A DNA stretch of 64,000 nt from Candidatus Binatia bacterium (GCA_035544215.1 DATKHY010000001.1:248001-312000); one strand, 5' to 3'; positions 16,264 to 25,608 are shown, counted from the stretch's first letter. Notes: generated by a model from the letters alone, not told the origin. Numbers and translations are program-made.

Positions 16264-18716
16264 TCACGAAATCCGTCCCGGCGCGAGCGCACACACGAAC
16301 CTTTGCGGTCGGGGTCGACTATATTACGCAGCATATGCACCAGCGTGCCGTCGCGATGGCTGGGCACAGCTTCGAGCGAGGCGTGAACTATGCCAGCGCG
16401 CCGGAGAAGGCCGAGTGGGTCCATCTGCGCGGCGTCATGTCGGTTGAGACGGCGGCCATCGAAATGGAGGCCGTCGCGGCGTTGTCGTCCCGCTGCCGCG
16501 ACCCGGTCTACCACCTGATCATCGCCTACGCCAAGCACGAGCGGCCGACGCGCGAGCAGGTTATCAGCGACGCGGAGCGTCTGCTAAAAGCGATCGGCAT
16601 GGAGAAGAACCAGTACGTGCTCGCAGCGCATAAAGATACGGATGATTTCCACGCGCACGTAATTGCTAACCGCGTTGGTCTCGATGGTCGGGCCAACGAC
16701 CTGTGGCATGAGCGGATCGTCCGCGAGCGTGTTTGCGCGGAGATCGCGGCCGAGCGCGGTTGGGACGTCGTCGTGGGCCACCACAACCGCGACATCGTCC
16801 AGCGTATCGAGCGCCTGCACGAGCTGCCAGCTGGGCCGCAGCGGCGGCTGAGCGATGGCGCGTACCGGCGGCTGCACGAACGCGGCGCGCTGCCGTGGCA
16901 AGAGAGCGCACGACCCTACGTGCTCGACGCCGTCGATCGTGCACACGATTGGAGCGACCTACATCAGCGCCTTGCCGCCCACGGTGTCGTCGTGAAGCTC
17001 GTTCGACGTGGCGAGCGCGTCCAGGGCCTGGCATTCGCCGAAGGCCTCGATCGCAGTGCACCGGGCTGTGCAGCGTCGCGTATCGATGCGCGCTGTGCAC
17101 TGTCAGCGCTCGAACGCCGCTTCGGGCCGTTCGCGCCATTGCGCGATCCCGTTCCAGACATTGCGCGTGTCAGGCCATGGAGTGACACGGTTCGTCCAAC
17201 GATTCTCACCGCCGTTGATGCCGCGACGTCGTGGGAGGATCTCACTGCGCGGCTTGACCAGCACGGCATCATCATCAAAGTCGTGCAGCGTGGTGCCCGC
17301 GTGCAGGGCCTCGCGTTTGCGCAAGGCCGAGATGCCGCTGCCCCGGGATGTGGAGCGTCGCGCATCGATCCGCGTTGCAAGAAGGCTGCACTCGAGCAGC
17401 GCTTAGGGCCATTCCCACGAGCCGGGCGGCAACACGAACGTATCACCGAGCCGAACGTCCGCGCCGACCCACATTTCCGTAATCGCGGTCGCCTGCGCGA
17501 GCGAGCGGAGCATGACGCCCGCACCAATCGAGGCTGGGCGATGCACGAGGCTCGTTCCATCGCTGACCACGCTCGGATGCGCTCCGACTATGCCGCGTAC
17601 CGCGACCGATTCGTTGCAGAGCGCGACCACGTCATTGGCGCACAGCGAAACGCTGCCTGGGAGCGCGAGCGCTGGCTTCGGCAGCAGGAAACCCAGCGCC
17701 GCCGCGAGGCACGCCAGTTGCTCCGTGCGGTGGCGCGCCTCGGCACGCGCGGTCCGCTCGCACATCAGCTTGCGTATTGGTCGATCGACGCCGTCGTAGC
17801 ACGCCGGCGCGCGAAGGAGCATGTCGCAGCGCGTGTTCGCTGGGAAGCCACCAAGATCGTGCTGGCGTCAGAGCGACGGCTGGCGCGCGAGGAGAAGCCG
17901 ATGGACTATCGTTCGTTTGTCACCCACAGAGCGCGCACTGGCGATCCGGCAGCGCGGACCGTGCTAGACTCGCTCGTAACGCCAACGCGTGAGCAGCAAC
18001 GCCATGCGCCGCTGAATGAACCGCAGCGCCCGACCCTTAATGAAGTACGCGCCCGGCTCGACGTCATCCGCGGCGAGGAGGAGGCGCGTTACAAGCGTGC
18101 CAACGTCGAGCGCGACGGGCTGCAACGCATCGCTCAGCCACTGTCCCTGGACGATGTCCTTGCCGCAGAGCGCCAGCGCATCCGAGAGCACGTCGCCGAT
18201 GCGGCTCGGTTCACGGATGCGGAGCGGGTTCGGCTAACGCACCTCAGCAAAGAGAAGCGATCCTGGAACCCGCTAACAAAGGCTGTAGCGGCGAAGGCGG
18301 AGGCGGAGCTGCACGCCGCACACCGGTCCCGCTACGACCAGGCAGCTGCCGAAGCGATGCGCGAGTTCGACGAACGAAGGGTGCCGCAGATAGTCCAGCG
18401 CGTCGCTTCCGACGAACGCCGGTACCGGCAATACGTCGCCGCGTCACTGAACCTTGAGCGGGAGATGAACGAAGCGCGTGCTGTTTATAGGGAGCGAATA
18501 CCGCAAGTCGAGCATCAGGTGAGCGTCCTTGAGCGCGTGGGGCTTTCCAAGCTGGACGTCCTCGATGCCACACCAAATGCGAGCCTCAACCAGCTTGCGG
18601 CTGCCATCGATAAGCGGTATCGGGCTGTACCTGAGCCACTAAGGCATGAAGTTGAGCGCGGCCTTCGTCGGGAGCGCGACCGTTGGCGAGAATCGATATC
18701 GATGGGGGACCTGTAG
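16260..18716 (+). CDS. MOBP relaxase, TraI(RP4)-like
   Basis: An 818-aa relaxase that would nick oriT and lead the strand into the recipient. The N terminus parallels RP4 TraI: MITKSVPAR, then VDYITQ with the likely nucleophile Y21, and the metal-binding triad in HKDTDDFHAHV (H124, H131, H133). After the relaxase domain a module of about 75 residues is repeated twice (about 220-300 and 306-380): DWSDLHQRLAAHGVVVKLV and SWEDLTARLDQHGIIIKVV. This matches a single module in RP4 TraI. The remainder, to 818, is a long Arg/Glu-rich helical region. No helicase or primase motifs are seen. Confidence 0.9.
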   Translation: MITKSVPARAHTRTFAVGVDYITQHMHQRAVAMAGHSFERGVNYASAPEKAEWVHLRGVMSVETAAIEMEAVAALSSRCRDPVYHLIIAYAKHERPTREQVISDAERLLKAIGMEKNQYVLAAHKDTDDFHAHVIANRVGLDGRANDLWHERIVRERVCAEIAAERGWDVVVGHHNRDIVQRIERLHELPAGPQRRLSDGAYRRLHERGALPWQESARPYVLDAVDRAHDWSDLHQRLAAHGVVVKLVRRGERVQGLAFAEGLDRSAPGCAASRIDARCALSALERRFGPFAPLRDPVPDIARVRPWSDTVRPTILTAVDAATSWEDLTARLDQHGIIIKVVQRGARVQGLAFAQGRDAAAPGCGASRIDPRCKKAALEQRLGPFPRAGRQHERITEPNVRADPHFRNRGRLRERAEHDARTNRGWAMHEARSIADHARMRSDYAAYRDRFVAERDHVIGAQRNAAWERERWLRQQETQRRREARQLLRAVARLGTRGPLAHQLAYWSIDAVVARRRAKEHVAARVRWEATKIVLASERRLAREEKPMDYRSFVTHRARTGDPAARTVLDSLVTPTREQQRHAPLNEPQRPTLNEVRARLDVIRGEEEARYKRANVERDGLQRIAQPLSLDDVLAAERQRIREHVADAARFTDAERVRLTHLSKEKRSWNPLTKAVAAKAEAELHAAHRSRYDQAAAEAMREFDERRVPQIVQRVASDERRYRQYVAASLNLEREMNEARAVYRERIPQVEHQVSVLERVGLSKLDVLDATPNASLNQLAAAIDKRYRAVPEPLRHEVERGLRRERDRWRESISMGDL

Positions 18717-19330
18717 TGCTCGGGCTCATCTATGTCTTTGTCACTGCCAAGCCGATCTCAATCCGACGGCTTTTTATGCTGTTCGTCCTTGGGCTGACGT
18801 CAACGTCGAGCGTACTCGGCATTTTCCACATGAAGGATTCGCCCAGTCGCGCGCTTGTTATCGCGACATCGGTAGTGCTACTCGTCTGGAGCCTTCCCTT
18901 GGTTAGAATAGTGCATGACACTATCCGGCTCGGCAGGCTATCGCTCGATGCGCTTGTTCCGGTTTCCGACGTCGTTCGGTGGACCTATGGATTCGCTCTG
19001 CTAGTTGCGCCGACGCTCACGATAGGATGCTTACTTAACCCGGCGCACCGTCTCGTGTTAGCGGCGATCCCGCAGTTGATGGCGATTGCTGGGCTAGCCG
19101 TCCTCGTATTGCACGGCCGATTGGATCGATGGTGTCAGCCCAGGCTTACGTTCGAGGTTCGTCGTGACCAGCCGACACCCGCCGCAGAGTCATGTGTCCC
19201 CGTGTCTGGCCGTCCTTTCTATTCGTGTAATAGTCACCTTCGAGGGTTAGCGTACCGTCGCGTGAGGATAGCAACAAGGATTGCGTACCGTCATGATCGG
19301 CGAGTCTCTGATCATAATGCGCACGATTGA
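18716..19330 (+). CDS. Multi-pass membrane protein, C-terminal tail probably replaced
   Basis: GTG 18716 overlaps the relaxase stop (TAGTG) and has GGGGGA upstream; a TTG at 18683 is possible. About five membrane segments (VLGLIYVFVTAK, LFMLFVLGLTSTSSVLGIF, ALVIATSVVLLVWSLPLVRI, WTYGFALLVAPTLTIGCLL, LMAIAGLAVLVLHG) end near 19125. The last 60 codons run antisense through the 3' end of the CBASS effector gene and are Arg/His-rich, unlike the rest. The insertion of CBASS probably cut off the original end. Function unknown. Confidence 0.6.
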   Translation: MLGLIYVFVTAKPISIRRLFMLFVLGLTSTSSVLGIFHMKDSPSRALVIATSVVLLVWSLPLVRIVHDTIRLGRLSLDALVPVSDVVRWTYGFALLVAPTLTIGCLLNPAHRLVLAAIPQLMAIAGLAVLVLHGRLDRWCQPRLTFEVRRDQPTPAAESCVPVSGRPFYSCNSHLRGLAYRRVRIATRIAYRHDRRVSDHNAHD

Positions 19331-19781
19331 CGTAGCAGTACGTTAGTTGCGGGCCGGCGGCGTTCTTGACTGATATTCCAGCCATCACGCTGACGGATTC
19401 CGATTTCCCGGCTTGATATAGTATGCTCATACTGAACCAGTTCTGCTTGATCTCAACGCTGCATTCCCGCTCTTCCTTGAATTCATCGTACGATGAAGCG
19501 AAGACTCCCGCCCAGATTCCGTTTAGGTCGGGAATCGACACGATATTCATTCGCCGAGCCAGTGGCATACGCCAAAGCTGCAATGAAAACCAGCGGCGAA
19601 GAATCGTGTACACTCCGACCGCAGACGGTGCATCGATGATCCAACCGTATTCCCAGTGCAAGGGTGCTATCGCTTGATGGATGATGTAGGCGACAATCAC
19701 GCTCGCAATGGCGATCCAGATTACGATTCCATCGCGCTCGTCCGAGTCGGTCGAGTAGGGAGTCAGTGGTATGGTAGTCAC
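19146..19781 (-). CDS. cap15: CBASS effector Cap15 (membrane-anchored beta-barrel)
   Basis: A 211-aa protein starting at GTG 19781 with GGAGG eleven nt upstream. Two membrane helices (about 19-38, IVIWIAIASVIVAYIIHQAI, and 45-62) are followed by a beta-strand domain from residue 83 (IPDLNGIWAGVF, then IKQNWFSMSILY and LTLEGDYYTNRK). This is the Cap15 architecture, where the barrel binds cyclic dinucleotides and the helices disrupt the inner membrane. The LNGIW motif is typical. Last gene of the CBASS operon. Confidence 0.88.
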   Translation of the reverse strand: MTTIPLTPYSTDSDERDGIVIWIAIASVIVAYIIHQAIAPLHWEYGWIIDAPSAVGVYTILRRWFSLQLWRMPLARRMNIVSIPDLNGIWAGVFASSYDEFKEERECSVEIKQNWFSMSILYQAGKSESVSVMAGISVKNAAGPQLTYCYVNRAHYDQRLADHDGTQSLLLSSRDGTLTLEGDYYTNRKDGQTRGHMTLRRVSAGHDEPRT

Positions 19782-19819
19782 AAGTTACCGGTCCTCCAAC
19801 AGTGCTTTGAGCTGGTACG

Positions 19820-20308
19820 TCATTTTGGGGGCGCAACCGTGGTGGCTTCGCAAAGGCGCAGTGAGCCTTTCGCATTATGCAGGCTCACCCACAATCCACC
19901 ACCGTCAAGACGTCGTCCTACGATTATGAGAAGCAGGGCTTGAAGTCCGTGCTTCGACTTGGCGAACGCCGATGTCATCGTGGTGCGATCTCTTGCCGAA
20001 GGCGATGGGTGACCAACCGGATGAGTGTGCCACTCCCCAACGTAGTGAAGACCGTGCTGGAACCGTTCATCGATTGTTGACTGCGCACCGTTCAGGTCAA
20101 TCTCGAAGTAGTTGCTGCCACGTCCGTCCTTCCGGTTGGGAATTGTTGCCTCGACGATGTGGATGGCGTCTTGTCCTATCGTGGCGAATAATAGACCTCC
20201 GGCCTCGTTGAAAAATGGCCACTGCCGGTGACGCCGCATTACTGATAGCGCTGCATCGCCGATCACGACGCGTCGGCTAAGGCCGGGGTGCCAGAATGCT
20301 CGTGGCAT
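19820..20308 (-). CDS. cap3: CBASS Cap3, JAMM-type isopeptidase
   Basis: A 162-aa protein; ATG 20308 shares one base with the Cap2 stop (TAATG). Catalytic JAMM residues are all present: E35 in FFNEAGGLL, and H94, H96, S104 and D107 in the run from GEWHTHPVGH to PSPSARD. By analogy with deubiquitinases it removes the CD-NTase from targets and limits priming. A longer upstream frame exists but lies inside Cap2 coding sequence. Confidence 0.92.
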   Translation of the reverse strand: MPRAFWHPGLSRRVVIGDAALSVMRRHRQWPFFNEAGGLLFATIGQDAIHIVEATIPNRKDGRGSNYFEIDLNGAQSTIDERFQHGLHYVGEWHTHPVGHPSPSARDRTTMTSAFAKSKHGLQALLLIIVGRRLDGGGLWVSLHNAKGSLRLCEATTVAPPK

Positions 20309-22086
20309 TACGCTGCCGGTTCCGCACACGCCGGGCATGTTCTCCACTCGTCTTCGTAAATGCCGCCACTGGTAGGTGGCTCGCCGTGCACCTCGACCCA
20401 CTCTTTCCGTAGCGTCCCCCCGTGCGCCGTCCTAACATGTTCTGGGCCGAGCCACGACCATAGCCTGGACCGCACCGGTTTCGCTGCTAACAGGTCTAGG
20501 ATGACGCGTGCCACAAAGGCCTTTGCGGGCAAAGCCTCTATCTCGGAATACGGCTGCCAGCTTGTCGAACAGCCCGGTTCGAACCGATGTGTAGGTCCGT
20601 TCCAGTCGGTGATTGAGTGCCGAAAGACGCCGAACTCATCGCATCCACACCGAAGGCAACCGTCGCCCTCGTTGAGCGCGAGCACTCGGGCGGCAGCGGC
20701 AAATGGCTCGAGCCAAGCGAACAGAAGTGATGGAAAGTTAGCGGTCGCTATCGCAGCGTCGCTTAGTTGGATTTCGTCGGCGGCCTCGCCGGTCGTCGAA
20801 ACGACAATGTCCGCGTCGAGTAGCACGCCGGGATCCCGTTCGTACGTTACTTGCCAAGGTTCGAACTGAGCCCCGATTGTAACGTTTGGAAAGTCACGCC
20901 TGATCGTTTCCGCCAAGGCCTTCGCCTTGGATCTGCCGACGTACCGACCGCCCAGCTCGTGCCTTGCAATGTTTCCCCACGTGAGTAGGTCCGGATCGAT
21001 CAGCGTCAGATTTGAGGCGCCTGCTTTCACGAGCAAGCGCGCAAGGGTGCTCCCCAACGAACCGCAGCCGATCAGGACAATCCGGGCAGACCGTATTGCG
21101 CTGTTGCTACCATCACCGCCGCGATCAACAAGCCATGCTACATCAGCACGGTCAACTCTAACGTTCTCGATCGCCGATTCCGGAGAAAAGAAGTACGGCG
21201 CTGCAACGTGTCCGGGGGCCTTCCCTTTTCGGAAACCTGGCGTGCCGAGTCCCTTAGGCTGACCGACCTTTTGCTTCTCGGGCCTTCTGACCCACGCCCC
21301 GAGAAGTGCGCCGCCGCCGGCCGCGTCCGTGATCCCGATCAGGACGGGAGCTGAAATGGGATCGCCGGCAGCAAGTGATTCGACGAGGGTCATCTGGTCC
21401 GGGTGTTTCTCCTGGAACCACTCGTAAAGCGCTCTACCATTACTCATTTTCACCGGGAATTCGATGTTCGCCGAAAGGAGAACCGAGTGCTTAACGGTTG
21501 GGTTCGTCGAGTTGGAATACTGGCGTACCCACCGCTCGACGTCCTCGCGCGTGTCACCGATCAGGGTAAACGGTAAGTCGTTCGAATAGAACACTTCCCT
21601 TGCAGCGGCGTTGACTTCGCAGATCGAAACGATGCTTCTGCTACTGCGGGAACCCTTCCAGTAGTCGACGATTTCCTCAGCGTTGCGAGCGGCGTAGTCC
21701 TCGCCTTCACCTTCGAGCAACGCTCTAGTTCGACTCAGCAGGTCGTCAAGGACGCGCTCGTCGTCGTTGAGCGAATGCCCTTCATTTCCTTTCAACAAGC
21801 ACAGCGTGCTGTTCACGAAGACGCGAGACCGCGGAATGTCTTGCCGCAACGGAGCGACGCCGATCTGTGCTCGTCGATAAGGATAGTCCGGCCCGAGCAG
21901 CACGTCGACCTCGTGGTCGTCGTCTAGTACGATTCGCCAGCCGGCGACGACATCGGAGTCGGGGTATTGACGCTGGAGATCATCTTCCCTTAGCCAGCGG
22001 GGAGAAAGGTTAGCCTCCGACAGATGCCGCTCGACGCGGGTCAGTTTTTCAGCCGGCAGCTCTCGCTTAGCCGTATCGCCGCTCAC
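20308..22086 (-). CDS. cap2: CBASS Cap2, E1/E2 fusion ligase
   Basis: A 592-aa protein. Residues 20-150 are an E2-like domain with the probable acceptor C96 in FVNSTLCLLKG. Residues 330-560 are a ThiF/E1 adenylation domain with the ATP loop GCGSLG (340-345), the IDPDLLTWGNIARHELG motif and the E1 cysteine C506 in RFEPGCSTSW. Zinc-type cysteines appear at 477-482 (CLRCGC) and 584-587 (CPAC). It would adenylate the CD-NTase C terminus and transfer it to targets. It overlaps the CD-NTase gene by 20 bp. Confidence 0.93.
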   Translation of the reverse strand: MSGDTAKRELPAEKLTRVERHLSEANLSPRWLREDDLQRQYPDSDVVAGWRIVLDDDHEVDVLLGPDYPYRRAQIGVAPLRQDIPRSRVFVNSTLCLLKGNEGHSLNDDERVLDDLLSRTRALLEGEGEDYAARNAEEIVDYWKGSRSSRSIVSICEVNAAAREVFYSNDLPFTLIGDTREDVERWVRQYSNSTNPTVKHSVLLSANIEFPVKMSNGRALYEWFQEKHPDQMTLVESLAAGDPISAPVLIGITDAAGGGALLGAWVRRPEKQKVGQPKGLGTPGFRKGKAPGHVAAPYFFSPESAIENVRVDRADVAWLVDRGGDGSNSAIRSARIVLIGCGSLGSTLARLLVKAGASNLTLIDPDLLTWGNIARHELGGRYVGRSKAKALAETIRRDFPNVTIGAQFEPWQVTYERDPGVLLDADIVVSTTGEAADEIQLSDAAIATANFPSLLFAWLEPFAAAARVLALNEGDGCLRCGCDEFGVFRHSITDWNGPTHRFEPGCSTSWQPYSEIEALPAKAFVARVILDLLAAKPVRSRLWSWLGPEHVRTAHGGTLRKEWVEVHGEPPTSGGIYEDEWRTCPACAEPAA

Positions 22087-23077
22087 CGTCTCGGATGCTG
22101 CGGATCGGTGACGAGCTGGATACGATGCCGGTGATGCCGATTGCGGCTGCTGACTCCTTGATACGATCGGTGAAGTATGTCGTCCGGAAGAAAGCGTCCC
22201 AGGCGCTTGCAGCTTTCGCGGCGTCGCAATCCGACCCGTCGAGAACGCTTAGGTTCGAAAGCAATGACGGTGCTTTATCGCGGAAGAACTTGGTGCGCGT
22301 ATCGGCATCGCCTTGCGTCACGTATTCGTCCACAACCGGGTGCTTGATCTTCAGACTGTTATCGAGGCGATCACGAATCTTTCGCAACGTCTTGACAAGC
22401 GAAACGTCGTCGCGCTGGTCGGGGACGTAGCATTCTACTACAAGAATGGAGAACATGAACCCGGTTGGCGCATTCCAGGAATCGCGGCTCTTTCCGAGTG
22501 CCTTAAGGTACGCGACGATCCGGCGCATCTGGAGGTCGTCGGAGTTATCGGGGCTTCGGTTGGTGACCTTGCCTTCGAACCAGTCGTTCACACTCGCGGG
22601 GTCGGACTTTTTCCAGTCGGCGCCGGCGAGTTCGAGATACGTCGTACCAAATAGGTTCTGCTTCTCGCGATAGACCGGAAGATCCACGTGATGACCCGCT
22701 TCGTAATGAACCCGTACGCAATTCGTCCTCACTTCCGGTGCGGTTTTGAAGGAGCCGTCGTCGACGGCATCGCGCACCATCTTACGAACGTCGAGCGCAC
22801 TCATAGCCGCGCCTTGCGAGCCTATCAGATCGGCGGCCTCGAAGATCACGCCATTGTCGATGTCGTAGTCGTTTTTCGGATGCTGGACGACCGTGTGCAT
22901 GGCATAGCCGCCCTGGACTTGGAAGCGCTTGACCTTCGGTCGCCCCTGGTCGGCAAGGCCGTCTTTCAGCCGGGTTTCGTTCGTCTTCCGGTGGTCGCGC
23001 AGGAGCGTCCGGGTCGCAGAGTCGATCGCGACCTCCGCACGGTAGAACTTGAGCAGGTTTTTCGAGCAGTCGTACAT
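22067..23077 (-). CDS. CBASS CD-NTase (cyclic oligonucleotide synthase) with GG instead of GS
   Basis: A 336-aa protein from ATG 23077 with TGAGGTGG upstream; the longer frame upstream is not credible. Nucleotidyltransferase motifs: VQGGYAMHTVV (56-57), D72 and D74 in NDYDIDNGVIF, and D132 in HHVDLPVYRE. CD-NTases normally have Gly-Ser at the first motif; here it is Gly-Gly, confirmed in the DNA (GGC GGC). The clade and product cannot be set by eye. The C terminus ends DGERRYG, a Gly end fitting Cap2-dependent conjugation. Confidence 0.9.
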   Translation of the reverse strand: MYDCSKNLLKFYRAEVAIDSATRTLLRDHRKTNETRLKDGLADQGRPKVKRFQVQGGYAMHTVVQHPKNDYDIDNGVIFEAADLIGSQGAAMSALDVRKMVRDAVDDGSFKTAPEVRTNCVRVHYEAGHHVDLPVYREKQNLFGTTYLELAGADWKKSDPASVNDWFEGKVTNRSPDNSDDLQMRRIVAYLKALGKSRDSWNAPTGFMFSILVVECYVPDQRDDVSLVKTLRKIRDRLDNSLKIKHPVVDEYVTQGDADTRTKFFRDKAPSLLSNLSVLDGSDCDAAKAASAWDAFFRTTYFTDRIKESAAAIGITGIVSSSSPIRSIRDGERRYG

Positions 23078-23657
23078 GCTGGCACCGTACCACCTCAGAA
23101 TGCCAGCAGAGTGGCATGGTGGCCGGACACTCCCTGGTGACCGCCCCTTTCCCAGGCGATCTTCCCAGCATTTTAGCAGAAGCGACAGTGGAGTGCTAGA
23201 TATACTCGAACGTATGTGCGCTGCGGCGGTGGTGCCGGGGGTGTGAACGGCACCACCGTGACCGAATTTGGTGCCCTGAGTCTGCCCTCGATGGGACAAG
23301 GGGCCGGAAAGCGATGTCATCGAGATGATGGCTCGATAACGAGGAGCCTCCTTTCATCTGCGAGTTTTCAGACGATTCGGCTCGGGTGCGCCCCGACCAT
23401 CGGTCGCGGCCCTCCGTTGCGGCGCCGCCCGCTGGCGAGGCTACCACCGGCGCCGCTCCGCGTAAACGCTTCCCCTCGGCTCGCTGCGCTCGGCGTTGAC
23501 GCGGAGCCTCTGCCCCGGCGGTGACCGCGCCGCGCGGCAGCGCCGTGTCGGGCCGCCAACTGATTCGGCGTCGAACGGCTTGACGGCCGACGATGCGGCA
23601 GCGATAATTGGGGTGTAAGCGCACACATGACTTTCGCCCGCATAATTATGCTGGTGT
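23078..23657. other. Spacer between CBASS and the coupling-protein operon
   Basis: About 580 bp between the divergent CBASS and type IV secretion operons. It must hold both promoters, but no strong -35/-10 pair stands out. A GC-rich part (23430-23540) has short palindromes such as CTCGGCTCGCTGCGCTCGG. No gene seen. Confidence 0.4.
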
Positions 23658-23699
23658 AAAGCCTCTGAGGCACGATCGTCCTCGGGGCTTTTTCTTTTT
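23658..23699 (+). terminator. Hairpin with T run before virD4
   Basis: AAAGCCTCTGAGG pairs with CCTCGGGGCTTT (one small mismatch loop) and is followed by TTTTCTTTTT. It lies 29 bp before the virD4 start, so it may be an attenuator of the transfer operon or end a small upstream transcript. Confidence 0.65.
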
Positions 23700-23727
23700 A
23701 TGCTCATGCGTTTCTGTTTGAAAGCTG

Positions 23728-25608
23728 ATGAAGTCATCTAATTTATATCTGTACAGTCTACCGCGGCGCGAGCGTGATCCGATGACCGTGATCTTTCCGT
23801 CGATCGGAATCGTCATTTGGGTCGGCGCTGCCTCGTGCTGGGCTGCCACGCAAGAGGTTGCGCGCGCGTTCGGCTATCAAATATCGCTTGGCCGGCCGCT
23901 CTTTGGGCACGCCTATTCACCCTTCGACCTAGTCGCCTGGGCGATCAAATTCGATCATCCGGCGATCTTCGGGTTCGAGATTCATCGCGTATTCGTTCAC
24001 GCCTACGTGATCGTCGCGCTCGGCAACGCTTTTGGCATATTCATCGCCGTCGTGATGGCGGCCCGGCGCGTCGGGCGTTTGCAGCGGCACACCGATCTTC
24101 ACGGCTCCGCACATTGGGCTTCACTGCCGGAAGTCCGGGCGACAGGTTTGGTGGGTCGCGATCGCGGGGTGTATGTTGGTGCGTGGCGCGATCCCCAGTC
24201 AGGCCGAATCAAGTACCTGCGTGACGCAAGCTCTACTCATGACCTGGCGTTCATGCCAACCGGCGCCGGCAAGACCACCGGCTCCGTATTTATGACGTTG
24301 CTTTCGTGGTTGGGATCCGTCTTCGCGCTCGATCTTACCGGCGGAGAGCTTTGGGCCCACACGGCGGGCTGGCGTGCTGCGAGCCCGCAAGACGGCGGTC
24401 TGGGCCAGCGCGTCTACAGGTTTGAGCCCACGGCGACTGATGGTTCCAGCATCCACTTGAACCCATTCGACCGAATCCGTATCGGAACGAGCTACGAAAT
24501 CCAGGACGTCCAGAACATCTTAGAGCTCGTTGCGGACGAAGGCGAAAAGCCGGTGCGCGGCGACAACCGCTTCTGGGTCGAGATGGCGAAGCGGTTGCTG
24601 GTCGGACTCAGCCTGCACGTCAAGCATGATGCCAACCCCGAGAACGACTCGCTCACGGGCGTTGCCGCGATGCTCGCCGATCCGCGCTTCAATGACTTCG
24701 ACAAGCTCTTCGAGCACATGCGCACCTACCCGCACGATCCGTCGCATGCCCGGGGATGGCTCGATGCGAAAGGCCTTCCGTCCGTGACGCATCCGCTCGT
24801 GGCGCAGATCGCCACGCAGATGCAAGCAATGGAGCCGCGCGTCAAAGCGAATATCGTGGCGGAAGCACAGAGCTTTCTGACACTCTACAGCGATCCGGTC
24901 ATCGCGGCGAACATCGCATCCAGCGATTTCGACCTTGGTGAGCTCGGCGACGGCGGCATCAGCTTGTACTTCGTCGTCCACCCGGCTGACAAGAAGCGGT
25001 TGCGCCCACTGACGCGGCTCATTACGACCCAAGTTCTGCTCGCGCTGATGGGCCGGCATGAGCACTTGGCCGAACCGCGGGTCCTGATCATGCTCGAAGA
25101 AGTGGCAGAGCTGGGCGCTTTGGACGTAGTTGCAACAGCGCTTGCGCTTGGCCGAGGCTACGGGCTTAAGTTGTTCCTGATCGCGCAGGACTTGAGCCAG
25201 CTGGAGACGGCGTGGGGGAGCAAGAGCAAGACGATCATCGCCAACTGCGCTGTTCGCATCGCTTCAGCGCCCAACGACGTCGGGACCGCCGAGCTGCTTT
25301 CGAAGATGTGCGGCACGATGACGGTTCGGCACACGGTGCGTAACTACTCGGGAAGCCGCATGAGCGCCCTGCTAGCGCATACCATGACGACCGAGCACGA
25401 CACGCAACGCCCGCTCTTGACGCCTGACGAAGTCATGCGGCTTCCGGGCCCGCGCAAGACCGACACCGGCGAAATCGTCTCACCGGGCAACATCCTCGTG
25501 TTCGTCTCAGGACATCCGCCGATCTATGGCGTGCAACCATTCTATTTCCGCGACCGCACGTTCACGCATCGTGCATCGATTCCGCCGCCGGAGGTACGCT
25601 GTGCCTGA
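23728..25608 (+). CDS. virD4: Type IV coupling protein VirD4/TraG
   Basis: A 626-aa protein. Two membrane segments (about 20-42 and 88-110) precede the cytosolic ATPase. Walker A MPTGAGKTT lies at 176-184; Walker B is VLIMLEEVAELG near residue 450; LFLIAQDLSQLETAWG is the conserved coupling-protein block after it. It docks the relaxase-DNA complex to the secretion channel. It overlaps the virB11 gene by 8 bp. The start at ATG 23728 precedes the first membrane helix. Confidence 0.93.
   Translation: MKSSNLYLYSLPRRERDPMTVIFPSIGIVIWVGAASCWAATQEVARAFGYQISLGRPLFGHAYSPFDLVAWAIKFDHPAIFGFEIHRVFVHAYVIVALGNAFGIFIAVVMAARRVGRLQRHTDLHGSAHWASLPEVRATGLVGRDRGVYVGAWRDPQSGRIKYLRDASSTHDLAFMPTGAGKTTGSVFMTLLSWLGSVFALDLTGGELWAHTAGWRAASPQDGGLGQRVYRFEPTATDGSSIHLNPFDRIRIGTSYEIQDVQNILELVADEGEKPVRGDNRFWVEMAKRLLVGLSLHVKHDANPENDSLTGVAAMLADPRFNDFDKLFEHMRTYPHDPSHARGWLDAKGLPSVTHPLVAQIATQMQAMEPRVKANIVAEAQSFLTLYSDPVIAANIASSDFDLGELGDGGISLYFVVHPADKKRLRPLTRLITTQVLLALMGRHEHLAEPRVLIMLEEVAELGALDVVATALALGRGYGLKLFLIAQDLSQLETAWGSKSKTIIANCAVRIASAPNDVGTAELLSKMCGTMTVRHTVRNYSGSRMSALLAHTMTTEHDTQRPLLTPDEVMRLPGPRKTDTGEIVSPGNILVFVSGHPPIYGVQPFYFRDRTFTHRASIPPPEVRCA

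Larger units (their letters stand above)
19146..23077 (-). other. Type II CBASS anti-phage operon
   Basis: Four genes on the minus strand in the order CD-NTase, Cap2, Cap3, Cap15, with overlaps of 20 bp and 1 bp and a gap of 37 bp. Established model: infection activates the CD-NTase, which makes a cyclic oligonucleotide; Cap2 conjugates the CD-NTase to targets and Cap3 reverses it; the signal opens or assembles the membrane effector and kills the cell. It lies as cargo between the relaxase and coupling-protein genes, in the opposite direction. Confidence 0.9.
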
